Positions 9,997 through 19,906 of a stretch of 64,000 nucleotides of DNA are shown here, piece by piece (position 1 is the first letter of the stretch; each line of letters begins with the position of its first letter). Below the pieces are notes generated by a model. It ran no database searches and was not told the DNA's origin. It worked only from the letters and a program-made list of their open reading frames with translations. Origin of the DNA: Rhodobacteraceae bacterium S2214 (GTDB taxonomy: Bacteria; Pseudomonadota; Alphaproteobacteria; Rhodobacterales; Rhodobacteraceae); assembly GCA_025141675.1 (NCBI GenBank), contig CP081161.1, positions 1,648,001 to 1,712,000 on the forward strand, in the 5' to 3' direction. Both the position numbers and the translations under genes were made by a program.

Positions 9997-11163
9997 ATGA
10001 CGGAAATGGTCTATGGCACGGTCCCGGTACGTACCGGTGACCCTATTCTTCCACGTTGGTGGCGTACGATTGATCGATGGACGATGTCCTGCATTCTGAT
10101 CCTGTTCGGGATTGGTCTCATGCTGGGTCTTGCGTCTTCGCCGCCATTGGCTGCGAAAAACGGGCTGGAGCCGTTTCATTACGTGACGCGTCAGGCTGTT
10201 TTCGGCGGTGTTGCGATGATGGTGATGGTCAGCGTGTCGATGATGCCGCCGCAGCTTGTGCGTCGTTGGGCCGTTATTGGATTTGCCTGCGCGTTTGTGG
10301 CGCTGGCTTTGCTGCCTGTACTGGGCACAGATTTTGGCAAAGGCGCTGTACGTTGGTATTCGCTGGGGTTTGCGTCGGTTCAACCGTCCGAATTTTTGAA
10401 GCCGGGGTTTGTTGTTGTCGCCGCGTGGATGTTGGCCGCTGGACAGGCTGTTGGTGGCCCGCCGGGTAAGTCGTATTCCTTTGCGCTGACCGTTGTCATT
10501 TGTACGTTCTTGGCGTTGCAGCCGGATTTCGGCCAAGCCTGTCTGGTCTTGTTTTCATGGGGTGTGATGTATTTCGTGGGCGGTGCCCCGATGATGCTGT
10601 TGCTGGTTTTGGCCGGTGTTGTCGTGCTTGTGGGCACGTTTGCTTACGCCAATTCAGAACACTTTGCCCGTCGGATCGACGGGTTTTTGTCGCCTGATGT
10701 CGACCCGACAACACAGCTTGGCTACGCGACGAATGCCATCCGCGAAGGTGGTTTTTTCGGCGTGGGTGTTGGTGAAGGTCAAGTGAAATGGTCACTGCCG
10801 GACGCGCATACCGACTTTATTATCGCCGTTGCCGCCGAGGAATATGGCCTTGTCTGCGTCATCGCGATCATTGCGCTTTATGCCACGATTGTGGTTCGGT
10901 CGCTGACCCGTCTGATGAAAGAACGTGATCCGTTTATTCGTTTGGCTGGCACGGGCCTTGCTTGTGCGTTTGGCGTGCAAGCGATGATCAACATGGGCGT
11001 GGCCGTCCGGTTGTTGCCAGCCAAGGGCATGACGTTGCCGTTTGTATCATATGGTGGGTCATCGCTGATCGCTGGCGGGATTGCAGTGGGCATGTTGCTA
11101 GCGTTTACGCGGTCGCGTCCGCAGGGCGAACTGGCGGATGTGCTTGGACGGAGGCTTGGATAA
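9997..11163 (+). CDS. ftsW: septal peptidoglycan polymerase FtsW
   Basis: SEDS-family membrane protein of 388 residues and about ten membrane segments, the glycosyltransferase partner of FtsI. Recognisable landmarks are [26 protein letters not shown], the large extracytoplasmic loop with [19 protein letters not shown], and the C-terminal [14 protein letters not shown] motif. The aspartate in the PDAHTDF loop region fits the conserved SEDS active-site region. Its promoter should lie in the 190-base divergent space shared with the flavoprotein gene. The stop overlaps the murG start by one base (TAATG). Confidence 0.96.
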   Translation: MTEMVYGTVPVRTGDPILPRWWRTIDRWTMSCILILFGIGLMLGLASSPPLAAKNGLEPFHYVTRQAVFGGVAMMVMVSVSMMPPQLVRRWAVIGFACAFVALALLPVLGTDFGKGAVRWYSLGFASVQPSEFLKPGFVVVAAWMLAAGQAVGGPPGKSYSFALTVVICTFLALQPDFGQACLVLFSWGVMYFVGGAPMMLLLVLAGVVVLVGTFAYANSEHFARRIDGFLSPDVDPTTQLGYATNAIREGGFFGVGVGEGQVKWSLPDAHTDFIIAVAAEEYGLVCVIAIIALYATIVVRSLTRLMKERDPFIRLAGTGLACAFGVQAMINMGVAVRLLPAKGMTLPFVSYGGSSLIAGGIAVGMLLAFTRSRPQGELADVLGRRLG

Positions 11164-12260
11164 TGCCTGCACCTTTATTGATTATCGCGGCGGGTGGCAC
11201 GGGCGGACATATGTTTCCTGCCCAAGCGTTGGCTGAGGCGATGCTGGCAAAGGGTTGGCGGGTGCGCCTGTCGACTGACGCACGCGGTGCTCGTTATACG
11301 GGCGGATTTCCGGACGCGGTTGAAGTATCGGTCGTAGGGTCTGCGACCTTTGCCCGTGGTGGGATCGCCGCGAAACTGGCAGTGCCGTTTCGTATATTAG
11401 GCGGTGCGTTTTCAGCGATTGGTCGGATGATCAAGGATCGCCCTGTCGTGGTTGTGGGCTTTGGCGGGTATCCTGCGATCCCCGCGATGACCGCTGCGTG
11501 GGTGCTGCGCATTCCGCGGATGATCCATGAACAAAACGGTGTTCTGGGTCGTGTGAACCAGTTGTTTGCGAAACGTGTTGATCAGATTGCTTGCGGGACG
11601 TGGCCGACTGAATTGCCTGACGGTGTTGAGGGTATTCATACGGGCAACCCTGTGCGGTCCGCGATTTTGGATCGTGCGGGTGCACCTTATATTCCCCCCG
11701 GTGATTACCCGATGTCGATTGTGGTGATGGGCGGATCGCAAGGTGCGCGTATCCTGTCGGACGTTGTGCCGCCTGCGATTGCGAACTTACCGATGGAAAT
11801 GCGCCGCAATATCCGCGTGTCCCAGCAGGCCCGCGAAGAAGACCTGGAACGGGTGACGGATTTCTATGCGGCCGAAGGTATCAAAGCCGATGTGCAGACG
11901 TTTTTTACGGATGTGCCGGAACGGTTAGCTGATGCGCAGTTGGTGATTGCACGCTCTGGTGCCTCTACAGTGGCGGACGTCAGCATCGTTGGCCGCCCTG
12001 CGATCTGGGTGCCGTTGGCTGTCGCGATCCGCAATGAACAAGAAGCGAATGCGCGCGAGCTCGTTAATGCGGGCGCCGCTGTGATGATGAAAGAGGACGT
12101 GTTCGAAGTCGACGCACTGTCCGCAGAGATTGCCAAGATCTTGGGCGACACGGACGCGGCATTGCAGATGTCGCGCGCCGCATTGGCCTGCGCTGTACCT
12201 GACGCGACAAACCGCCTTGAAACTTTGGTTGAAACGCTGGCAAACGGCCCGCAAGCTTAA
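11163..12260 (+). CDS. murG: lipid II synthase MurG
   Basis: GT28 glycosyltransferase (365 aa) that adds GlcNAc from UDP-GlcNAc to lipid I on the cytoplasmic face of the membrane. The N-terminal GGTGGH motif (residues 11-16) contacts the diphosphate; [30 protein letters not shown] and the IRNEQEANA region match the family throughout. The frame is open about 200 bases further upstream, inside ftsW, but ATG 11163, overlapping the ftsW stop as TAATG, is the start that aligns with other MurG proteins. Confidence 0.97.
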   Translation: MPAPLLIIAAGGTGGHMFPAQALAEAMLAKGWRVRLSTDARGARYTGGFPDAVEVSVVGSATFARGGIAAKLAVPFRILGGAFSAIGRMIKDRPVVVVGFGGYPAIPAMTAAWVLRIPRMIHEQNGVLGRVNQLFAKRVDQIACGTWPTELPDGVEGIHTGNPVRSAILDRAGAPYIPPGDYPMSIVVMGGSQGARILSDVVPPAIANLPMEMRRNIRVSQQAREEDLERVTDFYAAEGIKADVQTFFTDVPERLADAQLVIARSGASTVADVSIVGRPAIWVPLAVAIRNEQEANARELVNAGAAVMMKEDVFEVDALSAEIAKILGDTDAALQMSRAALACAVPDATNRLETLVETLANGPQA

Positions 12261-12280
12261 CGAATAGAAAGACCCGTGCG

Positions 12281-13681
12281 ATGATGAAATCCGCCACAAA
12301 ACTGCCTCTTGATATTGGTCCGATCCACTTTGTGGGGATTGGTGGCATTGGGATGTCGGGCATCGCCGAAGTGTTGATTGAACACGGGTACACCGTGCAG
12401 GGGTCTGACCTGAAGGCTACGAAGATCACGGATCGTCTGGCTAAATTGGGGGCCACGATTTTTGTGGGTCAGAAGGCCGAGAACCTTGAAGGCGCAGAGG
12501 TCATTGTGATTTCAAGCGCGATTAAGCCGGGGAACCCTGAGCTGGATACCGCCCGTGCGAAGGGTCTGCCTGTTGTGCGCCGTGCGGAAATGCTGGCTGA
12601 ACTGATGCGGCTGAAATCGAACATTGCCGTGGCGGGGACGCACGGGAAGACGACGACGACGACGATGGTCGCGGCTTTGCTGGATGAGGGCGGGATTGAT
12701 CCGACTGTCATCAACGGCGGCATTATCCACGCCTACGATTCCAACGCGCGGATGGGCCAAGGCGAATGGATGGTGGTTGAGGCGGATGAAAGCGACGGGA
12801 CGTTCAACCGTCTGCCCGCGACGATTGCGATCGTGACCAACATCGATCCGGAACACATGGAACATTGGGGTACGATTGAGAACCTGCGCCAGGGTTTCAT
12901 CGATTTCACGTCCAACATTCCGTTTTACGGGCTGGCTGTGTGCTGCACGGATCACCCTGAGGTGCAATCGCTCGTGGGCAAAATCCGCGACCGCCGTGTG
13001 ACGACATTTGGGTTTAACGCGCAGGCCGACGTGCGGGCGATGAACCTGACATTTAAGGCGGGTGTCGCGCATTTTGATATTGCGTTGCAGGCCGAGGATA
13101 TTGTGATCGAAGGCTGCGAATTGCCGATGCCGGGAGACCATAACGTGTCGAACGCGTTGTCCGCTGTCGCGGTGGCGCGGCATTTGGGCATGACGGCGGA
13201 CGCGATCAAGGCGGCGCTGAAGGGCTTTGGCGGGGTGAATCGCCGCTTTACTAAAGTGGGCGAAGTGGACGGTGTGACGATCATCGACGACTACGGCCAC
13301 CATCCGGTTGAGATTGCAGCTGTGCTGAAAGCGGCCCGCCAAGCGACCGAAGGCCGCGTGATCGCTGTGCACCAACCGCACCGCTACACGCGTCTGCACC
13401 ACCACTTTGCGGAGTTCTGCGCCTGCTTCAATGACGCCGATGTGGTTGGGATCGCTGACATTTTTGCGGCTGGCGAAGAACCGATTGAAGGGGCGGGCCG
13501 CGACGATCTGGTCCACGGTCTGATCGCCCACGGCCACCGCCACGCGCGGGCTGTGGAAAGCGAAGATGATCTGATGCGGCTGGTGAAGGAACAAGCGCGT
13601 CCAGGGGATATGGTTGTGTGTCTGGGTGCCGGTACGATTTCTGCTTGGGCGAACGGGCTGCCTGCGCGGTTGAAGGGGTGA
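12281..13681 (+). CDS. murC: UDP-MurNAc:L-Ala ligase MurC
   Basis: Adds L-alanine to UDP-MurNAc, the first step of stem-peptide assembly. The 466-residue protein shows the N-terminal [15 protein letters not shown] dinucleotide-like fold, the P-loop G119-T-H-G-K-T-T125, the EADESDGTF metal/substrate motif and the [10 protein letters not shown] motif of MurC. ATG 12281 is taken; a second ATG follows immediately at 12284. The gene is 20 bases after murG. Its stop is followed closely by a gene of unknown function rather than by murB. Confidence 0.97.
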   Translation: MMKSATKLPLDIGPIHFVGIGGIGMSGIAEVLIEHGYTVQGSDLKATKITDRLAKLGATIFVGQKAENLEGAEVIVISSAIKPGNPELDTARAKGLPVVRRAEMLAELMRLKSNIAVAGTHGKTTTTTMVAALLDEGGIDPTVINGGIIHAYDSNARMGQGEWMVVEADESDGTFNRLPATIAIVTNIDPEHMEHWGTIENLRQGFIDFTSNIPFYGLAVCCTDHPEVQSLVGKIRDRRVTTFGFNAQADVRAMNLTFKAGVAHFDIALQAEDIVIEGCELPMPGDHNVSNALSAVAVARHLGMTADAIKAALKGFGGVNRRFTKVGEVDGVTIIDDYGHHPVEIAAVLKAARQATEGRVIAVHQPHRYTRLHHHFAEFCACFNDADVVGIADIFAAGEEPIEGAGRDDLVHGLIAHGHRHARAVESEDDLMRLVKEQARPGDMVVCLGAGTISAWANGLPARLKG

Positions 13682-13685
13682 TTTG

Positions 13686-14942
13686 GTGGAGATTGCGGAG
13701 GTTGTCGATCGAGAGAGTTTAGAAGCCTATTTGAATGGGCTTCCGGATGAATCGAATATGACGACTGCGCAATTTGTAGCGTTTCGTTCGGGCGCGCGCG
13801 TTGCGCCTATAGCGTTTCGTTTCTTTGCTGAGAATGGATTTGCCGACGATCATGCTGCGAGGGTTTTACCAATTTGGGCAAGCATAGCGGTGCAAAATGT
13901 TGTTTTGAGTGCGCCGGCTCGCAGTCTTAGCGGCGTCGCTATTTCACATGCCGCGAAAGCGATCGATTACCATGCCGACTATGCTGGCGCACATTCGACT
14001 GACATGGTTGCAGATGCGACCTTGGCAGTCAGCAACGGCAGCTTTTCTTCTGCTGCGGTAGTTGAAGCCGCCGATTATTTCAAAGGTACGGTTATCAATT
14101 CCGTGACCCACGGGGTGTATTATGCAGCCAATGCATTTGCCCAAATGACGCCCAAGGCAAGGGTCGATTTTTGGTCGTTTGTGCGTGATGACCTGCAGCA
14201 TGGGCGGGCTGCGCAGGATAAACCCTTATGGTTAGACGCGGGTATGCCGGTTGCGCTTGAGGCTGAATGGCACGCGGCGTGTTCCGCATGCGATGCCGAC
14301 AAATCTGGGGCAGATTGGACGTTCTGGACCACGTGGTACGACCGGATTTTAACCGGCAAAGACATACACGCAGATCGCCTTGCACCTATTTTCAACGAAA
14401 TCACGGAAGAGCATTGGGTCGTTGATCCCGCGCGTGTAAATGCTCGATTTGAAGAGGTCTTGGCAATTTATCAGGCGGAATATGTCGTCCTTGATGGCGC
14501 CGGAACTGCGAGCAATCCACAGATCACAGACCTTCAGATTTATGTGGACACGGAGTACCGCACTTTGAATGGGCGCGTACATCGCGATCCTGCCGAGATT
14601 GAAATACTTGAGTTGCTCGAAGATATGAAAGTGTTCGTTGATTACATGCTTGGGCGGATTGAAACGTCCACTGATGCTGAACAAGCATCAACATTGGCGC
14701 ATGAGATTTGGTCGGTCGTCGTGAAAAAGGCTAAAAAGCTTGCAATTGTAGAACCCGATCATCGGATGAGCTCTGCTATTTTGGGCATGGCGGAATCCGC
14801 TGGGGTTCTGGCCGACGCTGGCGTCGATGCTGATCCTAGACGGACAACCCGCACTGAACTAGCTGGCCCTGCGATTCAAAAGCAGGCAACGGGGTGGCGG
14901 CGGTTTTTTCCATTCATGAAGCAGGCGAGTGACCGATCATGA
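13686..14942 (+). CDS. hypothetical protein inserted between murC and murB
   Basis: A 418-residue soluble protein that I do not recognise at the family level. Residues 85-160 are Ala/Ser-rich, and a WTFWTTWYDRILTGKD stretch near residue 220 is followed by helix-rich acidic sequence; a similar W..W..R...G pattern occurs in uncharacterised roseobacter proteins. No signal peptide or membrane segment is evident. GTG 13686 is favoured because AAGGGG ends seven bases upstream; TTG 13683 is an alternative. The protein is coupled to the next gene through ATGA. Base composition is a little more AT-rich than in murC. Its place in a cell-wall operon suggests an envelope-related or strain-specific accessory role, which is inference. 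Confidence 0.75.
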   Translation: MEIAEVVDRESLEAYLNGLPDESNMTTAQFVAFRSGARVAPIAFRFFAENGFADDHAARVLPIWASIAVQNVVLSAPARSLSGVAISHAAKAIDYHADYAGAHSTDMVADATLAVSNGSFSSAAVVEAADYFKGTVINSVTHGVYYAANAFAQMTPKARVDFWSFVRDDLQHGRAAQDKPLWLDAGMPVALEAEWHAACSACDADKSGADWTFWTTWYDRILTGKDIHADRLAPIFNEITEEHWVVDPARVNARFEEVLAIYQAEYVVLDGAGTASNPQITDLQIYVDTEYRTLNGRVHRDPAEIEILELLEDMKVFVDYMLGRIETSTDAEQASTLAHEIWSVVVKKAKKLAIVEPDHRMSSAILGMAESAGVLADAGVDADPRRTTRTELAGPAIQKQATGWRRFFPFMKQASDRS

Positions 14943-15193
14943 CCCTTTCTGCCATCATCGCCTGTCTTTGGGTCATTGCTTCGGCTGTTGTCGCCTTTTT
15001 GCCGATGAAAAATCAGTATTTTCCGGGTATCATGTTACTTATCGCTGCCCCATTGATCATTGTCTGGCTGGGGTATGATTATGGCTGGTGGCTTGCTCTG
15101 ATTGGTTTGTTCGGGTTTGTTTCGATGTTTCGAAACCCGCTTATTTACATCTATCGTCGCCTGCGCGGCGAAAATCCGGAGGTTCCGAAATGA
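14939..15193 (+). CDS. DUF2484 family small membrane protein (first copy)
   Basis: An 84-residue protein with three short hydrophobic segments (about 3-21, 29-45 and 49-66) and a basic C-terminus (IYRRLRGENPE). It resembles the DUF2484 family, which is known mainly from Rhodobacteraceae and is typically found between murC and murB. Function unknown. It starts in the stop of the 418-aa gene (ATGA) and its own stop overlaps the next DUF2484 start (ATGA). Similar sequence and layout in the next gene suggest a tandem duplication. Confidence 0.82.
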   Translation: MTLSAIIACLWVIASAVVAFLPMKNQYFPGIMLLIAAPLIIVWLGYDYGWWLALIGLFGFVSMFRNPLIYIYRRLRGENPEVPK

Positions 15194-15441
15194 CGTTATC
15201 TGTTGTCTGTGCCTTGCTCTGGTTGGTTGTTGCGAATGTGTTGGGGATGATGCCGTCCAAGGATAATCATTGGCGTCGCGCCTATCTGTTGATTGCCCTT
15301 GGTGTCCCGCTTTTGGGGTGGGTCACGATTGAAAATGGCCCGTGGTTGGCGCTTGTGTTTTTGGCTGCTGGCATGTCTGTATTGCGGTGGCCCGTGCTGT
15401 ATCTGGGTCGCTGGGTCCGGACCCAGTTTGCGAAAGATTAA
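15190..15441 (+). CDS. DUF2484 family small membrane protein (second copy)
   Basis: An 83-residue protein with hydrophobic segments and a basic tail, parallel to the preceding gene: both begin MTLS, both have a W-containing first segment ending in a Lys/Pro turn (MMPSKDNHW here, FLPMKNQYF in the first copy) and a WLAL segment near residue 50. The frame is open to 15088, but ATG 15190 overlaps the previous stop as ATGA and gives the family's length. Function unknown; position in the mur operon suggests a membrane-associated role in envelope growth, unproven. Confidence 0.85.
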   Translation: MTLSVVCALLWLVVANVLGMMPSKDNHWRRAYLLIALGVPLLGWVTIENGPWLALVFLAAGMSVLRWPVLYLGRWVRTQFAKD

Positions 15442-15447
15442 GTTTTC

Positions 15448-15744
15448 ATGGCCAACGTCCTTGTTCTTCTTTTGATGTCAGCTGCAGGGCTGATCCCGTT
15501 TTTTGCGGCCGCTGCGTGGATGAAGGCGGGCAAGGTCGGTTACACGATGACGTTGTTTGCCATTCTCGCGGCCTGTCTTGCGATTTCGGTGCAGGCTTCC
15601 ACAAGATTGATGGGCGTTGATCCGATCAAAGCCATTGGTGCTGCGTTGTTGGTGTTTTTGCCCGCCACGATTGGCTGTGCGGTTGGCGCTCTGCTTGGAT
15701 GGATGATAGAGCGGCGGCGCGTGAAGAAGTTTCAAGGAAAATAA
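15448..15744 (+). CDS. small membrane protein of unknown function
   Basis: A 98-residue protein with three predicted membrane segments (about 4-26, 33-52 and 62-86) and a positively charged C-terminus ([13 protein letters not shown]), so the C-terminus is probably cytoplasmic. I do not recognise a family. ATG 15448 follows the DUF2484 stop by six bases, and murB begins three bases after its stop, so it belongs to the same transcript. It is the last member of the block that separates murC from murB. Confidence 0.75.
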   Translation: MANVLVLLLMSAAGLIPFFAAAAWMKAGKVGYTMTLFAILAACLAISVQASTRLMGVDPIKAIGAALLVFLPATIGCAVGALLGWMIERRRVKKFQGK

Positions 15745-15746
15745 CC

Positions 15747-16676
15747 ATGTTTGATCTGCCTGAGGTGCGCGGGACCCTGACCATGGATCGTGCGTTGGAT
15801 AGTCTGACGTGGATGCGTGTCGGCGGGCCTGCTGACGTGCTGTTCCAGCCTGCGGATGTGGATGATCTGGCGGGTTTTCTTGCTGCATTGGACCCGCGCG
15901 TGCCTGTGTTTACGATGGGCGTCGGGTCGAACCTGATTGTCCGCGATGGTGGTATTCGTGGCGTCGTGATCCGCATGGGGCGCGGGTTTAACGGGATCGA
16001 GATTGGTGATCAGGTTGTTGCGGGTGCCGCTGCATTGGATGCGCATGTGGCGCGCAAAGCTGCCGCTGAGGGCCTTGATCTGACGTTCCTGCGCACGATC
16101 CCGGGGACGATTGGCGGTGCTGTGCGGATGAACGCTGGGTGTTACGGCACTTATATGGCTGACGTGCTGGACCATGTGGATGTGATTTATCGCGATGGAT
16201 CGCGTGGCGTTTTGCAGGCGGCCGAACTGGATTTGCAGTACCGGCAAAGCACGCTGCCCGAGGGCGCCGTGATTGTCAGCGCGACGATGACCCCGCCGAA
16301 GGGGGATGTGGCGACGTTGGAACAGCGGATGACGGATCAGCTGGCAAAACGGGATGAGACCCAACCGACAAAGGATCGCACCGCCGGGTCCACATTCCGC
16401 AATCCGGCCGGGTTTTCATCCACGGGGCAGGCGGATGACAGCCACGAATTGAAGGCGTGGAAGGTGATTGACGACGCAGGAATGCGGGGCGCAACCGTTG
16501 GCGGGGCCGTGATGAACACGATGCATTCCAACTTTTTGACCAATGCAGGCGGTGCCACGGCGGGTGACCTTGAAGAATTGGGCGAAGAGGTGCGGAAAAG
16601 GGTTTACGCAGACTCTGGCATCACGTTACAATGGGAAATCAAACGGGTCGGCGAAAAGGCATCGTCAGGCGCGTAG
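15747..16676 (+). CDS. murB: UDP-N-acetylenolpyruvoylglucosamine reductase MurB
   Basis: FAD enzyme (309 aa) that reduces enolpyruvyl-UDP-GlcNAc to UDP-MurNAc with NADPH. Visible motifs are the FAD-binding [22 protein letters not shown], the [14 protein letters not shown] loop and TAGSTFRNP with the serine that protonates the intermediate; [11 protein letters not shown] and the C-terminal LQWEIKRVG complete it. The frame runs upstream to 15699 within the previous gene, but ATG 15747 just after the previous stop fits the family start. The enzyme acts one step before MurC, whose gene is 2 kb upstream. Confidence 0.95.
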   Translation: MFDLPEVRGTLTMDRALDSLTWMRVGGPADVLFQPADVDDLAGFLAALDPRVPVFTMGVGSNLIVRDGGIRGVVIRMGRGFNGIEIGDQVVAGAAALDAHVARKAAAEGLDLTFLRTIPGTIGGAVRMNAGCYGTYMADVLDHVDVIYRDGSRGVLQAAELDLQYRQSTLPEGAVIVSATMTPPKGDVATLEQRMTDQLAKRDETQPTKDRTAGSTFRNPAGFSSTGQADDSHELKAWKVIDDAGMRGATVGGAVMNTMHSNFLTNAGGATAGDLEELGEEVRKRVYADSGITLQWEIKRVGEKASSGA

Positions 16677-16683
16677 ATAATCA

Positions 16684-16699
16684 GGTCCGAAAACGGACC
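16684..16699 (+). other. short perfect hairpin between murB and ddl
   Basis: GGTCCG at 16684-16689 and CGGACC at 16694-16699 form a perfect 6-bp stem with an AAAA loop, eight bases after the murB stop. No run of T follows, so it is not a standard Rho-independent terminator. It may be an mRNA processing or stability element inside the operon. Confidence 0.4.
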
Positions 16700-16745
16700 A
16701 ACTATAAACGATGGGGCGCAAAGTCCCACGAAAGAGGCGGTGGGT

Positions 16746-17672
16746 ATGTCGAGCAGGGCAAACCCGAAAGTTGTTGTTTTGATGGGCGGACCATCGGCGG
16801 AGCGTGACGTGTCGCTCTCAACCGGTCGTGAATGTGCAGCAGCTTTGCGGGTATCAGGATGTGACGTGATCGAAGTGGACGCGGGCGAAAACCCGAGTGC
16901 AGCTTTGGCTGTTCAGCTGCAAGATATTGCACCCGACGCTGTCTTTAACGCATTGCATGGCCGTTGGGGCGAAGATGGCTGTATTCAGGGGATGCTGGAA
17001 TGGCTCCGCATTCCTTACACGCATTCTGGTGTTTTTGCGTCCGCGTTGACGATGGACAAGCAGCGCACCAAAGAAGTCTACGCCGCCAACGATCTGCCTT
17101 TTATGAAGTCCGTGATCGCGAGCCGCGAAGACGTTGAAGCTGCCCACGTGATGGAACCACCTTATGTGGTGAAGCCGTTCAACGAAGGGTCGTCGGTCGG
17201 TATTTATATTGTCGGCGAAAACCCGAATGGTCCCCCGCAGCTTGCCCGCGATATGCCGGATCAGGTGATGGTGGAAACATATGCGCCGGGTCGCGAATTG
17301 ACGACTGCCGTGATGGGTGATCGCGCCTTGACCGTGACAGACATTATTACGGACGGTTGGTACGACTATCACGCCAAATATGCAGACGGCGGGTCGCGAC
17401 ATGTGATCCCCGCAGAGATCCCGCAAGAGATTTTCGATGCCTGTATGGACTACGCTCTGCGTGCCCATCAGGTGCTTGGCTGTCGTGGATTGTCCCGCAC
17501 GGATTTTCGGTGGGACGAAAGCCGCGGTTTGGACGGGTTGATCCTGCTCGAAACCAACACGCAGCCCGGTATGACCCCGACGTCGCTGGCCCCTGAGCAA
17601 GCTGACAAGATGGGGATTTCTTTCCCTGATCTGTGCCGCTGGTTGGTGGAGGATGCGTCATGCGATCGTTGA
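16746..17672 (+). CDS. ddl: D-alanine--D-alanine ligase
   Basis: ATP-grasp ligase (308 aa) making the D-Ala-D-Ala dipeptide used by MurF. The N-terminal motif is GGPSAERDVSLSTG; the central PFNEGSSVGI and the C-terminal LETNTQPGMTPTSL with the metal-binding Glu and Asn fit DdlB. ATG 16746 is chosen because GAGG ends eight bases upstream; GTG 16740 would add two residues. The stop overlaps ftsQ by 13 bases. The ddl-ftsQ-ftsA-ftsZ order is the classic dcw one. Confidence 0.96.
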   Translation: MSSRANPKVVVLMGGPSAERDVSLSTGRECAAALRVSGCDVIEVDAGENPSAALAVQLQDIAPDAVFNALHGRWGEDGCIQGMLEWLRIPYTHSGVFASALTMDKQRTKEVYAANDLPFMKSVIASREDVEAAHVMEPPYVVKPFNEGSSVGIYIVGENPNGPPQLARDMPDQVMVETYAPGRELTTAVMGDRALTVTDIITDGWYDYHAKYADGGSRHVIPAEIPQEIFDACMDYALRAHQVLGCRGLSRTDFRWDESRGLDGLILLETNTQPGMTPTSLAPEQADKMGISFPDLCRWLVEDASCDR

Positions 17673-18568
17673 TCTTCAAGCACCCGCTCGAACGTAAAGC
17701 AGCAGCGCAGCCGAAGTTGCGCGCGCCACGTGATCCGGCCCCGTCGAAATGGCACTACCGCTATCAGCGCTGGATGTTGACGCCAGGTGTGCGGACGGCG
17801 GTGCGTGTGGGGACACCTTTGGCGTTGATCGCGATTGTCGCGACGTTGTGGGTGTCGAGCGACAATAACCGCGCGATGGTTGCCGGAAAATATGCTCAGG
17901 TGAAAGCAAGCCTGCAGCAACGTCCCGAATTTGTTATGACCGATTTCAACGTGATCGGGGCTGATCCGCAGACGACCGCTGATATCGAAGGTATCTTGCC
18001 TGTCGAATTTCCGGTGTCGTCGTTTGATCTGGATATGGAAGAGCTGCGCGAAACGGTTGAGCAGCTTTATGCGATTAAGTCCGCCCGTGTGCGTGTCGGT
18101 GAAAACGGTTTGTTGGATGTTGATGTCACGCCGCGCGTACCTGTCGCCGTTTGGCGGGATCGCAATACGCTGCGTCTGATTGATGCCGATGGAATTATCG
18201 CGGGCATTATCGAAGAACGCGCTGAACGCCGTGATCTGCCATTGATCGCGGGCGATGGTGCATTTGAAAATATCGACGAGGCGCTGACGTTATTCCAGAC
18301 CGCTGGACCGATCCGCGAACGTGTGCGCGGTCTTGTGCGGATGGGCGAACGGCGCTGGGATCTGGTGCTGGATCGGGGGCAACGCCTGCTGTTGCCTGAT
18401 GAAAACCCAATCACGGCGCTTGATCGCATGATTGTATTGAACGAAGCGCAAGACATGCTCGACCGGGACGTCGCGGTTGTCGATATGCGCAATCCAAAAA
18501 GAGCTGTCCTAAGAATGACAGCCGAGGCAGCAAATGCTTACCGCAGAGTAAGCGATACGGGGAACTAA
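17660..18568 (+). CDS. ftsQ: cell division protein FtsQ
   Basis: Bitopic division protein of 302 residues. A basic, proline-containing cytoplasmic N-terminus (1-45) precedes one membrane segment at about 50-68, a POTRA-like domain starting near FVMTDFNVIGAD, and the FtsQ/DivIB domain with RVRVGENGLLDVDVTPRVPVAVW. It scaffolds FtsB and FtsL in the periplasm. ATG 17660 lies within the last codons of ddl, with GGAGG about seven bases before it, which decides the start. It is followed by ftsA after six bases. Confidence 0.94.
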   Translation: MRSLIFKHPLERKAAAQPKLRAPRDPAPSKWHYRYQRWMLTPGVRTAVRVGTPLALIAIVATLWVSSDNNRAMVAGKYAQVKASLQQRPEFVMTDFNVIGADPQTTADIEGILPVEFPVSSFDLDMEELRETVEQLYAIKSARVRVGENGLLDVDVTPRVPVAVWRDRNTLRLIDADGIIAGIIEERAERRDLPLIAGDGAFENIDEALTLFQTAGPIRERVRGLVRMGERRWDLVLDRGQRLLLPDENPITALDRMIVLNEAQDMLDRDVAVVDMRNPKRAVLRMTAEAANAYRRVSDTGN

Positions 18569-18574
18569 GGGCAG

Positions 18575-19906
18575 ATGCGGGATTTATACGAAAGCCAACG
18601 GGCCATGCGGAATATGCGCAAGGCGGCGATGCAACGGGGTGTGGTTGCCATTTTGGACGTGGGGACGTCCAAGATTGCATGCCTTGTGTTGCGCTTTGAC
18701 GAAGCCAAGCCGCTTGAAGCGGATGGTATCGGATCAATGGCGGGGCAGTCGTCCTTCCGTGTGATTGGCGCTGCGACGACACGGTCGCGCGGTGTGCGTT
18801 TTGGTGAAGTCGATGCGATGCAGGAAACCGAACGTGCGATCCGCACGGCGGTGAATGCGGCCCAGAAGATGGCGCAGGTCCGTGTGGATCACGTGATCGC
18901 CTGTCTATCCGGTGCGCGTCCGCGGTCATATGGCCTTGATGGTGCGCTTGATCTTGAGGGCGGCATGGTCACAGAGCAGGACATCGCTCAAGTGATGGCG
19001 TCTTGCGATGTGCCTGATTACGGCGATGACCGCGAAGTGTTGCACGCCCAACCTGTGAATTTTGCGTTGGATCATCGGTCTGGCATGGCTGATCCGCGTG
19101 GTCTTGTCGGGAATACGCTGACGACTGATATGCATATGCTGACCGTGGATGCGGTGGCTGTGCAGAACATTTTCTTCTGTATCAAGCGCTGCGATTTAGA
19201 ATTGGCTGGTCTTGCGTCATCTGCTTACGTGTCTGGCATGTCGTCGCTGGTTGAGGACGAACAAGAACTGGGTGCGGCCTGTATCGACATGGGCGGCGGG
19301 GCCACTGGCATTTCCGTCTTCATGCGCAAGCACATGATTTATACGGATGCTGTCCGCATGGGCGGCGATCATATCACGTCTGATATTTCGATGGGCCTTC
19401 AGGTGCCATTGGCGACGGCCGAGCGGATCAAGACATTCTACGGCGGCGTGATGGCCACGGGGATGGATGACCGCGAAATGATCGAGATCGGCGGGAATAC
19501 CGGCGATTGGGAGCATGACCGTCGCACTGTGAGCCGCGCTGAATTGATCGGGATCATGCGCCCGCGCGTCGAAGAAATTCTGGAAGAAGTACGTGTCCGT
19601 TTGGATGCCGCAGGGTTTGAACACTTGCCGTCACAGAAGATCGTGCTGACCGGCGGGGCGAGCCAAATTCCGGGGCTTGATGGTCTCGCATCGAAGATTT
19701 TGGGGAGCCAAGTGCGTCTTGGTCGGCCATTGCGCGTGCAAGGTCTTCCGCAGGCGGCGACGGGTCCGGCATTTGCGGCTGCAGTGGGCATGACGTTGTT
19801 CGCGGCGAACCCACAAGACGAATGGTGGGACTTTGAAATTCCAGCGGATCGCTATCCGTCCCGGTCGTTCCGGCGCGCGGTGAAGTGGTTCAAAGACAAC
19901 TGGTAG
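18575..19906 (+). CDS. ftsA: cell division protein FtsA
   Basis: Actin-like ATPase (443 aa) that tethers FtsZ to the membrane and links it to later division proteins. Actin-fold motifs are present: AILDVGTSKIACLV (phosphate 1), DMGGGATGISVF (phosphate 2) and VLTGGASQIPGL (adenosine). The C-terminus ends in basic and aromatic residues (RRAVKWFKDNW), consistent with the amphipathic membrane-targeting helix of FtsA. It ends 353 bases before ftsZ, an unusually long and structured gap. Confidence 0.96.
   Translation: MRDLYESQRAMRNMRKAAMQRGVVAILDVGTSKIACLVLRFDEAKPLEADGIGSMAGQSSFRVIGAATTRSRGVRFGEVDAMQETERAIRTAVNAAQKMAQVRVDHVIACLSGARPRSYGLDGALDLEGGMVTEQDIAQVMASCDVPDYGDDREVLHAQPVNFALDHRSGMADPRGLVGNTLTTDMHMLTVDAVAVQNIFFCIKRCDLELAGLASSAYVSGMSSLVEDEQELGAACIDMGGGATGISVFMRKHMIYTDAVRMGGDHITSDISMGLQVPLATAERIKTFYGGVMATGMDDREMIEIGGNTGDWEHDRRTVSRAELIGIMRPRVEEILEEVRVRLDAAGFEHLPSQKIVLTGGASQIPGLDGLASKILGSQVRLGRPLRVQGLPQAATGPAFAAAVGMTLFAANPQDEWWDFEIPADRYPSRSFRRAVKWFKDNW

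Noticed and set aside
12512-13594. 360-residue minus-strand frame
   Set aside because: Antisense of murC, His/Arg-rich, a common artefact in high-GC genes.
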